Origin: Anaerolineae bacterium
GTDB lineage: Bacteria; Chloroflexota; Anaerolineae; Anaerolineales; Villigracilaceae
DNA length: 48,102 nucleotides
NCBI GenBank assembly: GCA_030123675.1
Contig: JASJYH010000010.1
Span: forward strand, 1 to 48,102
Reading direction: 5' to 3'
Shown here: positions 1-9,330 of the stretch, piece after piece
Layout of the letters: every line of letters begins with the position of its first letter
Position numbering within the stretch: the stretch's first letter is position 1
Notes under the pieces: generated by a model
What the model was told of the DNA's origin: nothing
The model's input: only the letters and a program-made list of their open reading frames with translations
Database searches by the model: none
Made by a program: the position numbers and the translations under genes

Positions 1-198
1 GAGGTTCATGAAAACATGACTATGGATGATGAACTAATCGAGGCGCTTCGTTTTCTTTCAAAGCAGGATTTCCAGATTGCTCTGGATGATGTAATTACTT
101 TTGACGATGTAAAACCCTTGATAGATATAATCAATATTGTAAATACTAATTTTACAAATAATTGGAATCAATCAACTCCTTTACAAAATGTTCTGTAA
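1..198 (+). pseudogene. 3' fragment of an EAL-domain (EAL/HDOD, YuxH-like) protein, truncated
   Basis: The frame is open from the first base of the window, so the gene starts outside it. The residues match the late part of an EAL domain of the EAL-HDOD (YuxH) type: a helix around DELIEALRFL, then the strand IALDDV, then a PLIDI segment where the family has a 'PLLELADIIK' stretch. The family continues for about 200 more residues with the rest of EAL and an HDOD domain. Here a stop follows about 25 residues later and ribF begins on the other strand 70 bp on, so the HDOD half is missing. The final residues are Asn/Thr-rich and look degraded. I call it a decayed or deleted gene. A naturally short protein is possible, because the upstream part is not visible. 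Confidence 0.55.
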
Positions 199-268
199 AT
201 TTATTAATTTGCCACATGACACATATACTTTAGGGGGATTTATATTTCGATCCTATCAAAAAAGATTG

Positions 269-1192
269 TTATCCTGAAAGGATTTTCCGCTTTTGTGCAA
301 TATCCCCGTGAATCTGCTCCATCAGGGCATCTACGCTTGAGAATTTCAATTCATCCCGCAAGCGCTGCACAAACTCTAATTTCAGCTCTTGCCCATACAG
401 GTCACGCTCAAAATCAAGGATGTGGACTTCAACATTGGGCGTTTGCTTATCGGGGGTAAAGGTCGGGTTTATCCCAACACTTGTTGCTGCGGGAAAACGC
501 TCGTCCCCCAACCAGGCCCAGGTGGCATAAATACCATTGGCCGGTAACACTTTATCATTGGGATAATCAACGTTTGCGGTAGGGATGTTAAGTTTGCGTC
601 CGCGCCCAGCCCCATGCAGCACTTGTCCGCTTAGTGAGTAATACCGTCCCAGAGATTTGGCCGAGTGGGCTACATCTCCGGAAGCGATTCGTTGGCGAAT
701 CAGGCTGGAAGAGAGCACCTCGCCTGCCTCCTTTACGGGCTCAATGGCAGCGACACTATATCCAAGTTCTTTTCCAATTTCAGTAAGGCGCTCGAAGGTG
801 CCTTCGCGATTGCGGCCCAGGCCAAAGTCGTGCCCTATCCATAACGAGCGCAACCCCAAGTGTGTGGAGATGAGGCGCATGAAGTCCAGGGCGGTGTACT
901 TGGCCATTTCGGTTGAAAACGGCTGGGTGATTAGGGCATCCACACCCAGCTTGTTAAGCAAATCCACTTTCTCATCCGGAGTGGTTAAGCTTTTTATCTC
1001 ATCAACTTTGCCCAGCACAACAGCGGGATGCGGCCAAAAAGTAAGCACAACAGCAGGAGCTCCGATTTCATGAGCGCCTGCTGTTAGTTTTGAGATTATT
1101 TCCTGGTGACCAAGATGTACGCCGTCAAAAACGCCAATTGTGAGCCAAGAATTTTGAAGGTTTACAGCTTCTAAAGAGCGGTAATTTTGCAT
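269..1192 (-). CDS. ribF: Bifunctional riboflavin kinase / FAD synthetase
   Basis: This cytoplasmic enzyme makes FMN from riboflavin and ATP, then FAD from FMN and ATP. The N-terminal nucleotidyltransferase half carries GVFDGVHLGHQ near residues 21-31, the nucleotide-binding HxGH-type motif. A second block with the ISSS/T-like SSSLIRQRI motif lies near residues 160-170. The C-terminal kinase half carries GRGRKLNIPTAN (about 196-207) and the GIYA segment. At 307 residues the length is normal for the family. It is the last gene of the nusA-infB operon, 69 bp after truB. Fusion of the two activities and the position next to truB are standard in bacteria. The start has only a weak ribosome site. 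Confidence 0.95.
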   Translation of the reverse strand: MQNYRSLEAVNLQNSWLTIGVFDGVHLGHQEIISKLTAGAHEIGAPAVVLTFWPHPAVVLGKVDEIKSLTTPDEKVDLLNKLGVDALITQPFSTEMAKYTALDFMRLISTHLGLRSLWIGHDFGLGRNREGTFERLTEIGKELGYSVAAIEPVKEAGEVLSSSLIRQRIASGDVAHSAKSLGRYYSLSGQVLHGAGRGRKLNIPTANVDYPNDKVLPANGIYATWAWLGDERFPAATSVGINPTFTPDKQTPNVEVHILDFERDLYGQELKLEFVQRLRDELKFSSVDALMEQIHGDIAQKRKILSG

Positions 1193-1261
1193 GCCTGTTG
1201 TAAACGAATCCGTTCAAGTTCGCCACATAGTGACGGTTTGCATAGCCGCTCGTTCAGTTTA

Positions 1262-2188
1262 TCAAGATTGAAAGAATACTTTTTTAGGCTGCCACTCGCG
1301 GGAACCTTCTTCTTCGCCTTCAACACATTGCAAAAGAGCTACCAGTTCACCCTGTGTACTGACACCCCGCACCCAGCTTTCCAATTCTCTGTCAGGTTCT
1401 GCTTGTACCCGATGGCCATGGCGGACACCTTCGACTTCGTCTGGATTTAATTCCCTGGCTTCCCAATCGCCGAGCGCATCGGCTGCTGGAATGAGATATT
1501 GGTACCAGTTTCCGGCCTGGAAGGCTTCTTCAAGCTTGCGCAGAGGCACGGCATCTCGCAGTGTAAATTGACCACTTTTCGTGCGGCGCAACCCAACCAG
1601 GTAGGCACCTATGCCGATTGTTTCACCCAGATCATTTGCCAACGAGCGCACATACGTGCCAGACGAGCAATGCACATCAACCACAACTTCGGGTGGCGCC
1701 CACTCTAACACTTCCAGATGATAAACTTTGATAATTCGCGGTTCAATTTCGACATGCTCGCCTTTGCGCGCCATTTCGTATGCCTTGCGCCCGCGCACCT
1801 TAACAGCAGAATATTGCGGTGGGGTCTGTTCAATCTCACCTTCAAAAGTCTTGAGAACTTTTTCAAATTCTTCTTCTGTAATGGTCACAGGCACTTCTTC
1901 GCTTGTAAACTTGCCTTCGGCATCATACGTATCCGTGGAACTCCCCATCCGAATAATGGCTTGATAGCGTTTATCAGACGCCGACACAAACTCACTCAAA
2001 CGTACAGCTGGACCAATCAAAATGACCAGCACCCCAGAAGCACGTGGGTCGAGCGTCCCTGTATGGCCGGCGCGCCGTATGCCCGTTCCTTTCCGAACAG
2101 CCTGGACTACATCGTGTGATGTCATACCTACAGGTTTATCAATTACCAACACACCAGATATTGCATTTTTTACTTCTTGACTATCCAT
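1262..2188 (-). CDS. truB: tRNA pseudouridine(55) synthase
   Basis: TruB converts U55 of the tRNA T-loop to pseudouridine. The N-terminus has the KPVGMTSHDVV signature. The catalytic Asp is in GHTGTLDPRASGVL, near residue 46. The RNA-binding segments RYQA and SGTYVRSLANDLG follow, and the C-terminus ends in a short charged tail. The start is taken at the ATG at 2188, 8 nt after AGGAGG; a TTG two codons upstream is also open but less well placed. It lies between nrnA and ribF in the RNA/translation operon, on the same strand. Length is about 308 residues, usual for TruB. Confidence 0.95.
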   Translation of the reverse strand: MDSQEVKNAISGVLVIDKPVGMTSHDVVQAVRKGTGIRRAGHTGTLDPRASGVLVILIGPAVRLSEFVSASDKRYQAIIRMGSSTDTYDAEGKFTSEEVPVTITEEEFEKVLKTFEGEIEQTPPQYSAVKVRGRKAYEMARKGEHVEIEPRIIKVYHLEVLEWAPPEVVVDVHCSSGTYVRSLANDLGETIGIGAYLVGLRRTKSGQFTLRDAVPLRKLEEAFQAGNWYQYLIPAADALGDWEARELNPDEVEGVRHGHRVQAEPDRELESWVRGVSTQGELVALLQCVEGEEEGSREWQPKKVFFQS

Positions 2189-2251
2189 CCTCAATTCCTC
2201 CTAAATCTAGCCGATCTTATCTAATTATCCCACAAATGTCTTACAATTAGA

Positions 2252-3229
2252 TTAAAGTCCCAGCATTTCCTTTGTGGTCTTAAGTACTATAGGCTGGACA
2301 TCATCCAAAGTACCCTGAATGTCGGCGCCGGCAGCGGCTGCATGCCCACCACCTCCAAAATGTTTTGCAATAAGCGCAACATCAATACCGGGTTCCAAAG
2401 CACGCCACGATATCTTAACATGATTGTCGTTTTGTTCGACAAAAATCATACCTACCTTATGGTTCTCAATTGCAGAAATCATATTGATCAGGTCGGCATC
2501 ATCATTGCCTGGATACAAGCTTGATTGACGATCTTCTAAGGAAAGCGCGCTCCAAACGATCCCGTTCGACGAATCAATTTTGGATAAGCCCACGCCCCAA
2601 TACCTAGCTGCTGCGAACGATCGTCGGACTAAGCCACGCATATATATTTCTGGCATATTTACGCCAGTATCCATCAAGGCTGCGGCCTGCCGTAATGCCT
2701 CAGAGGTCATATTTGATGTACGGAAACCGAGTGTATCGGTGATAATTCCTGTCAACAAAGCGGACGCAATCGGTTGGGTGATCTCATAACCCCACTCAGG
2801 AAGATGCTTGGTTAGTATAGCTGCGGTTGCGACTTCTTGCCCCTCGATTAAATTTAACGTACCAAAAAGCTGATTGGTTACATGGTGGTCAATATTTATA
2901 TCAGGCAATTCGATGGACCCCAGCACATTACCGAGACGTTTGAAATCTGCACAATCGACCGAAATAAACGTATCAAAGTCTTTATCCGGTTCTTTCCGGA
3001 CCTGGTCACTGCCTTCCAAAAACCGAAAGCTAGCGGGCACTCCATCGGCGAGCACCATCTGAACAGATTTACCGGAATTTTGAAGGGCCAATCCCAATCC
3101 AATTAACGAACCAATCGCATCACCATCCGGTCGGATATGGGATGCGATCAAGACATTTTGGGCTGTATCCAAGCGTTCCTTTATTTCTACATGTAACTTT
3201 TCGATTCTACTTATTTCAATTAACTCCAT
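2252..3229 (-). CDS. nrnA: DHH-family oligoribonuclease / pAp phosphatase (NrnA-like)
   Basis: This is a DHH/DHHA1 phosphoesterase expected to degrade nanoRNA (2-5 nt) and dephosphorylate 3'-phosphoadenosine 5'-phosphate. Motifs seen: HIRPDGDAIGS (about 31-41), an Asp in VDCAD (about 92), the DHH triad in NIDHHV (about 113-118), a second metal Asp in GIITDTLGF (about 165), and the DHHA1 glycine motif GGGGHAAAAG near residues 293-302. Length (325) matches NrnA of Bacillus. It starts 2 nt after the rbfA stop, so translation is probably coupled. The rbfA-nrnA-truB order is common in Firmicutes and Chloroflexota. Confidence 0.92.
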   Translation of the reverse strand: MELIEISRIEKLHVEIKERLDTAQNVLIASHIRPDGDAIGSLIGLGLALQNSGKSVQMVLADGVPASFRFLEGSDQVRKEPDKDFDTFISVDCADFKRLGNVLGSIELPDINIDHHVTNQLFGTLNLIEGQEVATAAILTKHLPEWGYEITQPIASALLTGIITDTLGFRTSNMTSEALRQAAALMDTGVNMPEIYMRGLVRRSFAAARYWGVGLSKIDSSNGIVWSALSLEDRQSSLYPGNDDADLINMISAIENHKVGMIFVEQNDNHVKISWRALEPGIDVALIAKHFGGGGHAAAAGADIQGTLDDVQPIVLKTTKEMLGL

Positions 3230-3231
3230 TA

Positions 3232-3618
3232 TTATTTTTTATCCTTCAAATCCAACAACAGCTTCTCGATATGATCGGCGTTTTCCGGGGTTGGGTCCCA
3301 GTGAAATCGCAAGCGTGGAAATGTACGCAAATCGATCCGCGCAGACAATGCCCGTCTCATATAGCCACTGGCGCTTTTCAATCCCGCCAGTACTTCACTA
3401 GAACGCTCAGAGCCTTCAATCGCTGAAACATAAATATGCGCAAAAGCCAATTCCTTGTCAACTCGAACATCTGTAATAAAAATTTGTTCAAGGCGTGGGT
3501 CATTGAGCTCCCGGATGAGTAATATTGAGGCTTCTTGCCGGATGCGGTCCGCGATGCGTTGAAGTCGAATTCCAGTGGGCATAGATTTTAATAAGGACGG
3601 AAGTTTGCTCCCGCCCAA
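3232..3618 (-). CDS. rbfA: 30S ribosome-binding factor A
   Basis: RbfA is a KH-fold factor for late maturation of the 30S subunit and 16S rRNA 5'-end processing. The region from RLQRIADRIRQEAS through LNDPRL, ITDVRVDKELAFAHIYVS and LRTFPRLRFHWD follows the family pattern closely. The longest reading begins at a TTG at 3618, in frame just after the infB stop. The ATG at 3582 gives a start closer to that of other RbfA proteins, but neither has a clear ribosome site, so the N-terminal 12 residues are uncertain. It sits between infB and nrnA, as expected. Confidence 0.92.
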   Translation of the reverse strand: MGGSKLPSLLKSMPTGIRLQRIADRIRQEASILLIRELNDPRLEQIFITDVRVDKELAFAHIYVSAIEGSERSSEVLAGLKSASGYMRRALSARIDLRTFPRLRFHWDPTPENADHIEKLLLDLKDKK

Positions 3619-3621
3619 CCA

Positions 3622-5403
3622 TCATTGCTCTGTTTCTTCAAGAATGTAGCACACAAGCTCGTCGCCTTCTTTTATATCGTGAAAGTTCTTTAGGCCTACA
3701 CCACATTCGAACCCGCTCCGAATTTCATTGACATCTTTCTTCTCTTGTTTGAGCGATGACATTTCGCCCTCGAATACGATGTCTTTACCCCGTAACAGGC
3801 GAACCTTGGCATTGCGCCGCAATTCGCCATCACGCACGCGACAACCGGCGATTTTGCCAACTTTTGAGATAGGGAAAACAGCCAATACTTCGGCTCGGCC
3901 TATTTCTTTTTCTGCAATAACCGGGTCTAACATGCCTTTGAGCGATTTTTCAATGTCTTCGGTGATGCGGTAGATAATATCGTATAGGCGGATTGAAACA
4001 CCCTCATTGCTCGCTAATTTGCGAGCGGGTACATCCGACTGCACATTAAACCCAATCACGATCGCTTTAGAGGCGGCCGCCAGCATAATGTCATTTTCAC
4101 TAATGTTTCCCGTATCCGCATGCAGTACACGGATTCTAATCTCACTTTTGCCAAGCTTTTCAAGTTCGGACACGATAGGTTCTAACGATCCTTGCACGTC
4201 AGCTTTGATGATCAAGCTGAGTTCTTTGGCTTTACCGGCCTTATAGGCAGCAAACAAATCTTCCAACGAAGTACTTTTGGTGGCTTGGCCACCACCCTTT
4301 TGTTCCTCAATCCGTTCAGCGACTAGCTCGCGAGCTTCTTTGCCCTTTGCAACTACCTGGAACAAATTGCCTGCTTCGGGTACTCGGTTAAACCCCAAAA
4401 CTCCCACTGGTGTGGATGGGCCTGCCTTCTCGATCGGCTTGCCTTGGAAGTCGAAAAGAGCGCGTATACGCCCATAGCTAGTTCCAGCAACCACAATGTC
4501 ACCGACTTTAAGCGATCCATTCTGGACCAACAAAGTTGTTACCGTGCCTTTAGTTTTATCCATCTCCGCTTCGATCACTGTACCAATGATAGTGCCATCC
4601 GGATTTGCTCGTATATCGGTATTTTCAGCCACCAACAAGATGGCCTCAAGCAAATCGTCAATACCTTCTTTTAGTTTGGCAGAGACTGGAATTACCATTG
4701 TGTTTCCGCCCCAATCATCTGGCACTAGATCCAGATCAGCCAATTGTTTCTTAACATTTTCAGGGTTTGCATTGGCTTTGTCAATTTTGTTGAGCGCCAC
4801 GATTATTGGTACCTGAGCTGCTTTGGCGTGGGAGATTGCTTCCTTAGTTTGAGGCATAACACCATCATCAGCAGCTACCACCAAAATGACGATATCGGCA
4901 CCCTGGGCGCCACGGGCTCGCATAGCCGTGAAAGCTGCATGGCCTGGGGTATCGAGAAATGAAATCATATGACCCTTCATTTCCACTTGATAGGCACTAA
5001 TGTGTTGGGTAATGCCACCTGCTTCGCCTTCCGCAACATTCGACTGGCGCACAACGTCCAAGAGCGAGGTTTTCCCATGATCGACATGCCCCAAAATGGT
5101 GACTACGGGAGCACGATCTACAAGTTTAGATTCGTCTTCATCTGCAATTAATTGGCGCCAAAGGGGAGATTCACCAACTTCTTCTATAACTTCTTCTTTA
5201 AGCTCTTCCGGAACAGCATCAAATCCGTACTCAGCAACGACAATAGCGGCGGTATCAAAATCCACCGTCTGATTGATGCTGGCCATAACTCCATTGCTCA
5301 TCAATTTTTTTATTAAATCTATCGGGCTTTGTTCAATTATCTGTGCCAGATCTCTGACGACGATGCTGGCAGGGAGTTCTAACTTATTCCCATTTGCACT
5401 CAT
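3622..5403 (-). CDS. infB: Translation initiation factor IF-2 (short form)
   Basis: IF-2 is the GTPase that places fMet-tRNA on the 30S subunit and promotes subunit joining. The protein begins almost directly with the IF2_N helical module (residues about 5-65). The GTPase domain follows: G1 GHVDHGKTS (about 105-113), G3 DTPGHAAF (about 152), G4 NKID (about 206). Domains II-IV then run to the C-terminal fMet-tRNA-binding domain. At 593 residues it lacks the long basic N-terminal extension found in E. coli (about 890). The ATG at 5403 is preceded by AGGAGGT at good spacing. The neighbours ylxR and rbfA are the usual ones. Confidence 0.97.
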   Translation of the reverse strand: MSANGNKLELPASIVVRDLAQIIEQSPIDLIKKLMSNGVMASINQTVDFDTAAIVVAEYGFDAVPEELKEEVIEEVGESPLWRQLIADEDESKLVDRAPVVTILGHVDHGKTSLLDVVRQSNVAEGEAGGITQHISAYQVEMKGHMISFLDTPGHAAFTAMRARGAQGADIVILVVAADDGVMPQTKEAISHAKAAQVPIIVALNKIDKANANPENVKKQLADLDLVPDDWGGNTMVIPVSAKLKEGIDDLLEAILLVAENTDIRANPDGTIIGTVIEAEMDKTKGTVTTLLVQNGSLKVGDIVVAGTSYGRIRALFDFQGKPIEKAGPSTPVGVLGFNRVPEAGNLFQVVAKGKEARELVAERIEEQKGGGQATKSTSLEDLFAAYKAGKAKELSLIIKADVQGSLEPIVSELEKLGKSEIRIRVLHADTGNISENDIMLAAASKAIVIGFNVQSDVPARKLASNEGVSIRLYDIIYRITEDIEKSLKGMLDPVIAEKEIGRAEVLAVFPISKVGKIAGCRVRDGELRRNAKVRLLRGKDIVFEGEMSSLKQEKKDVNEIRSGFECGVGLKNFHDIKEGDELVCYILEETEQ

Positions 5404-5505
5404 ATGGCACCTCCTGATGAATTTTGCATAATCGCTTCGCTCCCCAATTCACGAAGCCAGGCCCGGTTGCGGGGAAACGTGCCAAGGGAGTCCTTTGTAA
5501 ATCGC

Positions 5506-5829
5506 TCACATTGTACTTGTTTCGTCCGCCATAATTTCGCCGGATTCTTCCGGGAGCGTTTCCAGGTATGCTTGCAAATGCTCTCGGGATTCAGCGACTA
5601 TTTCTGTTTTCAACGCGTGCGCTAGTGCGCCTTCGAGACCCCTTTTCCAGCATAAACGCCTGTTGTGCAAATAGGCACCTCTACCGGACAATTTACCTGT
5701 TAAATCTACTCGGACCCCAACGGGAGATCTAACAATGCGAATTAGCTGACGTTTCGGCATCACCGTTCTGCAGCCTACGCAAGTTCGCTGCGGGATATGT
5801 TTTGTGCGTTGAGCAGGTTTCTTAGCCAC
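5506..5829 (-). CDS. ylxR: YlxR (DUF448) RNA-binding protein
   Basis: YlxR is a small basic protein found between nusA and infB in most bacteria; in some it binds RNA or nucleoid proteins. The hallmark is RTCVGCR near residues 16-22, followed by KRQLIRIVR and the GRGAYLHNRRLCW segment typical of DUF448. The open frame reaches a TTG at 5856. The GTG at 5829 fits better: it gives the family-like start M(V)AKKPAQR and lies 7 nt after a GGAG. The product is about 107 residues with an acidic tail. A 6-bp inverted repeat (CTCCAC/GTGGAG) lies in the short gap after nusA. Confidence 0.9.
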   Translation of the reverse strand: MAKKPAQRTKHIPQRTCVGCRTVMPKRQLIRIVRSPVGVRVDLTGKLSGRGAYLHNRRLCWKRGLEGALAHALKTEIVAESREHLQAYLETLPEESGEIMADETSTM

Positions 5830-5896
5830 CTTGATCTCCGCGACCCTCCACTTCAAATGACAAAGAGGTGGAGCATGAGGGAGTTAAAATTAAAAA

Positions 5897-7843
5897 TTAC
5901 CAATCTTCTCCGAAGTCATCATCTCCCTTGCGTTTCTTCTGCGAGACAACTTCCCCGAGTTCTTCGTCATATTCCAACTTAACGTATTTCTTCTTTTTCT
6001 TCTTGCTCTTCTTATCCTTTTCGTCCGTTTCGGACTCTGTCTCGACTACAGTACCTGTTTTGAACATTTCTTTTAAAGCGAACAACTCATCAAGGGAAAC
6101 ATCATCTTTCACCATATCAGATGCTTCTGAAGTTGCTTGCTCTTCTTTCTTTTTGTCTTCGGCTGTCGGTTGAGCCTCTTTTTCTTCGGAGCCAGTTACG
6201 GCTTCGCTCACAGCTTCAGGCTGGCCATCTTCTGGGGTGGATTCAGCCGTGATTTCGGCATCCGGTGCATCAACCACAGCTTCTGGATCCTCTACCTGCT
6301 CAGATTCTGGGATTTCTTCAACAACTGGTTCAGGTTCCGGATCAGGAAACGTCAAGTCGGCCAATGTTTCTTCGATATTCTCGATGGCTTTCGGGCCAAT
6401 TCCGGCCAGGTCTAGAAGTTTTTCTTGGTGAATTTTTAAATCCAACAACAAATCACCAACAGATTCATAATGAGCTTCGGTCAATATATTGAAAATATGC
6501 TCTTTCAATCCAGCATCATTGATTTCCATTTTAAAAGCTGTCTCAGGTATATCAGCAAGAGCAGCGGCAACACGTTCCTCTTCCTCGCGAGCTACCTCTT
6601 CCTGTATTTGGTGAGAGCGTTGTTCGATGGAATCCACAAATTTAGATAGCTCTGTGTACTCTTCTGGAGTGATAGGTCGACCTTCAGATTTTTTGGTTAG
6701 AATTTTCTCGATCGCCGGAATTGTTTCGACCACGTCTGAGATTAACTCAATCAGCTCTTTGTCATCCTGTAATTTCTGGATAACGTCACCCGCCGCTTCA
6801 ACCAACGACTTAATATCAATCCGCCAGCCAGTCAGCTTAGCGGCCAAGCGCACATTTTGCCCATCTCGGCCTATAGCCAAACTTAATTGGTCTTCCAGCA
6901 CCACAACTGTAGCTGTACGACCTGAATTGGGCGGCTCAGAGAGATAAACTCCGTTGACGCGCGCCGGACTGATAGCCTTGGTAATATAAACTACAGGATC
7001 AGGGTCCCATTGAATAATGTCGATTTTCTCGTCGTGTAATTCCCTGACAATCGCCTGAATGCGAACACCTTTGATGCCCACACAGGCTCCCACCGGATCC
7101 ACGCCATCTTGGGTAGCCATGACAGCTACTTTCGCGCGTTGTCCAGGTTCTCGAGCGATGGCCCGGATTTCTACCACGCCATGATAAATCTCAGGGACTT
7201 CATTTTCTAACAAGCGACGTAAGAAATTGCGATGGGAACGTGAAAGAATGATTTGCGGGCCACGTGAACTGTCTTTTACTTCCAACACCACTGCTCGGAT
7301 GCGGTCGTGCAAGCGGAAGCGTTCACGCGCAATGCGTTGATTTGCGGGCATAATTCCCTCTGCCTTCATGTCCAATCCTACCGTAGTAGATTGGGCATTG
7401 CTGGCTTGAACCACGCCGCTGACAATCTCACCTGATTGCTTGTTGAAGTACTCCATTTGGGCAGAGCGTTCTGCTTCACGAATACGTTGCTGAATGACCT
7501 GCCGCGCAGTTTGTGCAGCAACGCGCCCAAAATTAATAGGGGTGGTTTCAACTATAGCCATATCACCCAGTTGGACCTCTGGGTTTCTTTTCTTGGCATC
7601 TTCCAATGTGACTTCAGTATGTTCGTCAATCACATCTTCTACCACTTCTTTTTCCGCGAAAATCAACATTTCCCCAGTATCTGATTCTACTTTGGCCTCA
7701 ATATGCTGAGCACTAGATGCATTCACAGCACGCCGATAGGCTGACACCATGGCATCTTCAATAGCTCCCAATATAACTTCTTTGGGCAGTTGTTTATCTT
7801 CTATGACTTCGTTGAACGCCAGGGCAAATTCGTTCTTCGCCAT
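5897..7843 (-). CDS. nusA: Transcription termination/antitermination factor NusA with long acidic/basic tail
   Basis: NusA binds RNA polymerase and nascent RNA and modulates pausing, termination and antitermination. Domains in order: N-terminal RNAP-binding domain (1-125), S1 (about 130-200), and KH1 and KH2 (about 230-345) with [14 protein letters not shown] and [20 protein letters not shown] helix-hairpin-helix-like module with [15 protein letters not shown] lies near residues 475-500. The last 130 residues are a low-complexity acidic stretch, then a Lys run, then an acidic end, which is unusual. Length 648 exceeds the roughly 350-500 common in bacteria. It is the first gene of the operon; rimP, its usual upstream partner, is missing. 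The ATG follows GGAG. Confidence 0.96.
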   Translation of the reverse strand: MAKNEFALAFNEVIEDKQLPKEVILGAIEDAMVSAYRRAVNASSAQHIEAKVESDTGEMLIFAEKEVVEDVIDEHTEVTLEDAKKRNPEVQLGDMAIVETTPINFGRVAAQTARQVIQQRIREAERSAQMEYFNKQSGEIVSGVVQASNAQSTTVGLDMKAEGIMPANQRIARERFRLHDRIRAVVLEVKDSSRGPQIILSRSHRNFLRRLLENEVPEIYHGVVEIRAIAREPGQRAKVAVMATQDGVDPVGACVGIKGVRIQAIVRELHDEKIDIIQWDPDPVVYITKAISPARVNGVYLSEPPNSGRTATVVVLEDQLSLAIGRDGQNVRLAAKLTGWRIDIKSLVEAAGDVIQKLQDDKELIELISDVVETIPAIEKILTKKSEGRPITPEEYTELSKFVDSIEQRSHQIQEEVAREEEERVAAALADIPETAFKMEINDAGLKEHIFNILTEAHYESVGDLLLDLKIHQEKLLDLAGIGPKAIENIEETLADLTFPDPEPEPVVEEIPESEQVEDPEAVVDAPDAEITAESTPEDGQPEAVSEAVTGSEEKEAQPTAEDKKKEEQATSEASDMVKDDVSLDELFALKEMFKTGTVVETESETDEKDKKSKKKKKKYVKLEYDEELGEVVSQKKRKGDDDFGEDW

Positions 7844-7874
7844 TTTCTTCTTACTCCAGTTCTGTATATGCAGA

Positions 7875-7895
7875 AAAGTGGGGGTTGCCCACTTT
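7875..7895 (-). promoter_or_regulatory. Leader hairpin before nusA
   Basis: In the nusA transcript an 8-bp stem (AAAGTGGG with CCCACTTT) closes a 5-nt loop and is followed by TTCT. It lies 32 nt before the nusA start, downstream of both promoter candidates. Similar GTGGG/CCCAC hairpins often precede rimP in other bacteria. Here rimP is absent and the hairpin stands before nusA. It could be an attenuator; the T-run is too short for a confident terminator. Confidence 0.5.
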
Positions 7896-7931
7896 CCGAT
7901 GCGTGCGATATTGGTATTACTTCCGATTTAA

Positions 7932-7960
7932 ATTCTAGCACAGCAACGATAAACGTGCAA
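7932..7960 (-). promoter_or_regulatory. Sigma-70-type promoter for the nusA operon (proximal)
   Basis: Read on the minus strand: TTGCAC, 17 nt, TAGAAT. The spacing is optimal and one or two bases differ from consensus in each box. The predicted start would give a leader of about 80 nt that contains the hairpin at 7875-7895. Confidence 0.55.
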
Positions 7961-7981
7961 GGTTAAGAAATTTAGACTTAC

Positions 7982-8011
7982 ATTATACGCCCCAAAAGGT
8001 GGAAATACCAA
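7982..8011 (-). promoter_or_regulatory. Sigma-70-type promoter for the nusA operon (distal)
   Basis: Read on the minus strand: TTGGTA, 18 nt, TATAAT. The -10 box is perfect. It lies 50 bp upstream of the proximal promoter and just after the end of arsC, so the nusA operon may have tandem promoters. Confidence 0.45.
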
Positions 8012-8045
8012 CTTTGGTATGTACCTAGTGTAATTATGTTCGCAG

Positions 8046-8459
8046 TTAAAATTGCTCCAACAGTTCCGGGACCTTTAGAATAATCGCGTCACGCACGGAC
8101 CGGAAAGCTGCTAGCTGCTCCTGATCAGTTCCCTGAGCTTTTGCAGGATCATCGAAACCAAGCTGAACACGTTTTCCCCGTACCAACCAAACTGGACATT
8201 TCTTTACCGCATCATCACAGACTGTGACAACCATATCGAAGTCCATGTCACGAAATTTCTCAGTGGATTTGGATTCGCCAATGTGTGTGATACCCACCTC
8301 GTCCAATGCTTGAATCGCTTTCGAATGGACGAAACCAGTCGGTTCTGTACCGGCAGAGAATGCCCGCCAATCAGCTGATAGGTGGGCATTAACAATTGCT
8401 TCTGCCATTTGCGAACGGCAGGAATTGCCTGTACAAAGGAAGAGTACCTTACGGGTCAC
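8046..8459 (-). CDS. arsC: Arsenate reductase, thioredoxin-coupled (LMW-phosphatase fold)
   Basis: This enzyme reduces arsenate to arsenite using thioredoxin. The N-terminal P-loop CTGNSCRS starts at Cys9. The redox pair of the Trx-type ArsC is present as CDDAVKKC, Cys81 and Cys88. The general-acid Asp-Pro is in FDDPA (about 112). This three-Cys set separates it from plain low-molecular-weight tyrosine phosphatases. Length 137 is typical. It overlaps phoU by 4 bp (ATGA), so arsenate detoxification is translationally tied to the phosphate genes. That is sensible because arsenate enters through phosphate transporters. No ArsR or arsenite pump is nearby. Confidence 0.9.
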   Translation of the reverse strand: MTRKVLFLCTGNSCRSQMAEAIVNAHLSADWRAFSAGTEPTGFVHSKAIQALDEVGITHIGESKSTEKFRDMDFDMVVTVCDDAVKKCPVWLVRGKRVQLGFDDPAKAQGTDQEQLAAFRSVRDAIILKVPELLEQF

Positions 8460-9145
8460 TTCTTTTTATTGGACCAGAATTCATCGTCTGAAGATTTGAT
8501 CTCTTCCATTTTACCGGTGACAATAAATACTGTACGTTCGCAAATATTGGTAACGCGGTCTGCAACTCGTTCTAAGTTGTGTGCTACCCACAGCAACCAA
8601 TTAACTCGCTCGATAGATTTAGGGTCTGAAATGATAAAGGTCATTAATTCACGATAAATCTGATTATAAAGGGCATCTACCTCATCATCTTCAACAGGAA
8701 TGGCCTTGGCAGCTTCCACATCTTCTTCGACAAAAGCGGTTAGTGCCCGTTGCAACATGTCGGTAGCTTTTTGTCCCATGCGAGGGATATCAATCAACGG
8801 CTTCAGCAATGGGCCGTCTCCCATTCGAATGCTGATATTCGCAATCCCTTTGGCGTAGTCACCCATTCGTTCCAACTCTGAAATGATTTCCATTGTTGAA
8901 GCCAACAAGCGCAAATCGTGAGCCATTGGCTGTTGTGTGGCGATCAGGATCATTAACTGGTTCTCAATTTCGAACCGCTTATCATTAATCTCTTGATCGG
9001 TTTTTAATATTTTCTTAGACTCCTTTAGATCTCGCTTTTTAAGCGCTTCAATCGAATCTAATAAGGCTTGTGCGACCATACTGCCAAGCCCCATGACATC
9101 ATCCTTAACTTGTTGAAGTTCGTTCTCAAATATTTTACGGGTCAT
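8456..9145 (-). CDS. phoU: Phosphate signalling complex protein PhoU
   Basis: PhoU is a cytoplasmic, metal-binding helical protein that links the Pst transporter to the PhoR/PhoB system and limits phosphate uptake. Two three-helix PhoU repeats are seen, with the motifs DQEINDKRFEIE (first half) and VDALYNQIYRELM (second half), and ERMGDYAKGIA / ERVADRVTNICE as the paired metal-binding E/DxxxD segments. The ATG at 9145 follows GAGG; a GTG two codons upstream is possible. It is on the same strand as pstSCAB1 but 588 bp downstream of pstB1, and it overlaps arsC. No phoR/phoB genes are in the window. Confidence 0.93.
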   Translation of the reverse strand: MTRKIFENELQQVKDDVMGLGSMVAQALLDSIEALKKRDLKESKKILKTDQEINDKRFEIENQLMILIATQQPMAHDLRLLASTMEIISELERMGDYAKGIANISIRMGDGPLLKPLIDIPRMGQKATDMLQRALTAFVEEDVEAAKAIPVEDDEVDALYNQIYRELMTFIISDPKSIERVNWLLWVAHNLERVADRVTNICERTVFIVTGKMEEIKSSDDEFWSNKKK

Positions 9146-9273
9146 AAGCACCTCGATTTGTAACTTATCGACTCATTATAACGGTAATCTGGTGCGTTAA
9201 ATCAAATAAAACGACTCGTCGCGATATTATCAGTGCAAGCTTTTCATTAGCGCAACACTTGGTTAAATAGCAA

Positions 9274-9314
9274 CCCGCCGAACAATGCCGGCGGGATGCG
9301 CCTCTTACAGAGGC
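9274..9314. other. Two adjacent strong stem-loops
   Basis: A 7-bp CCCGCCG/CGGCGGG stem (8-nt loop, 9274-9295) is followed after 4 nt by a 6-bp GCCTCT/AGAGGC stem (3-nt loop, 9300-9314). On the plus strand they form a leader directly before the strong ribosome site of the mini-ORF at 9331. On the minus strand the GC-rich stem is followed by TTGCTATTT and may end the transcript of the mini-ORF at 9453. The pair lies in the 588-bp gap between phoU and pstB1. Confidence 0.5.
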
Positions 9315-9330
9315 TTTCAAAGGAGGAGAT

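Noticed and set aside
657-1073. 138-codon open frame antisense to ribF
   Set aside because: It mirrors the conserved ribF coding sequence in an unused frame, with Ser/Arg-rich composition typical of shadow frames.
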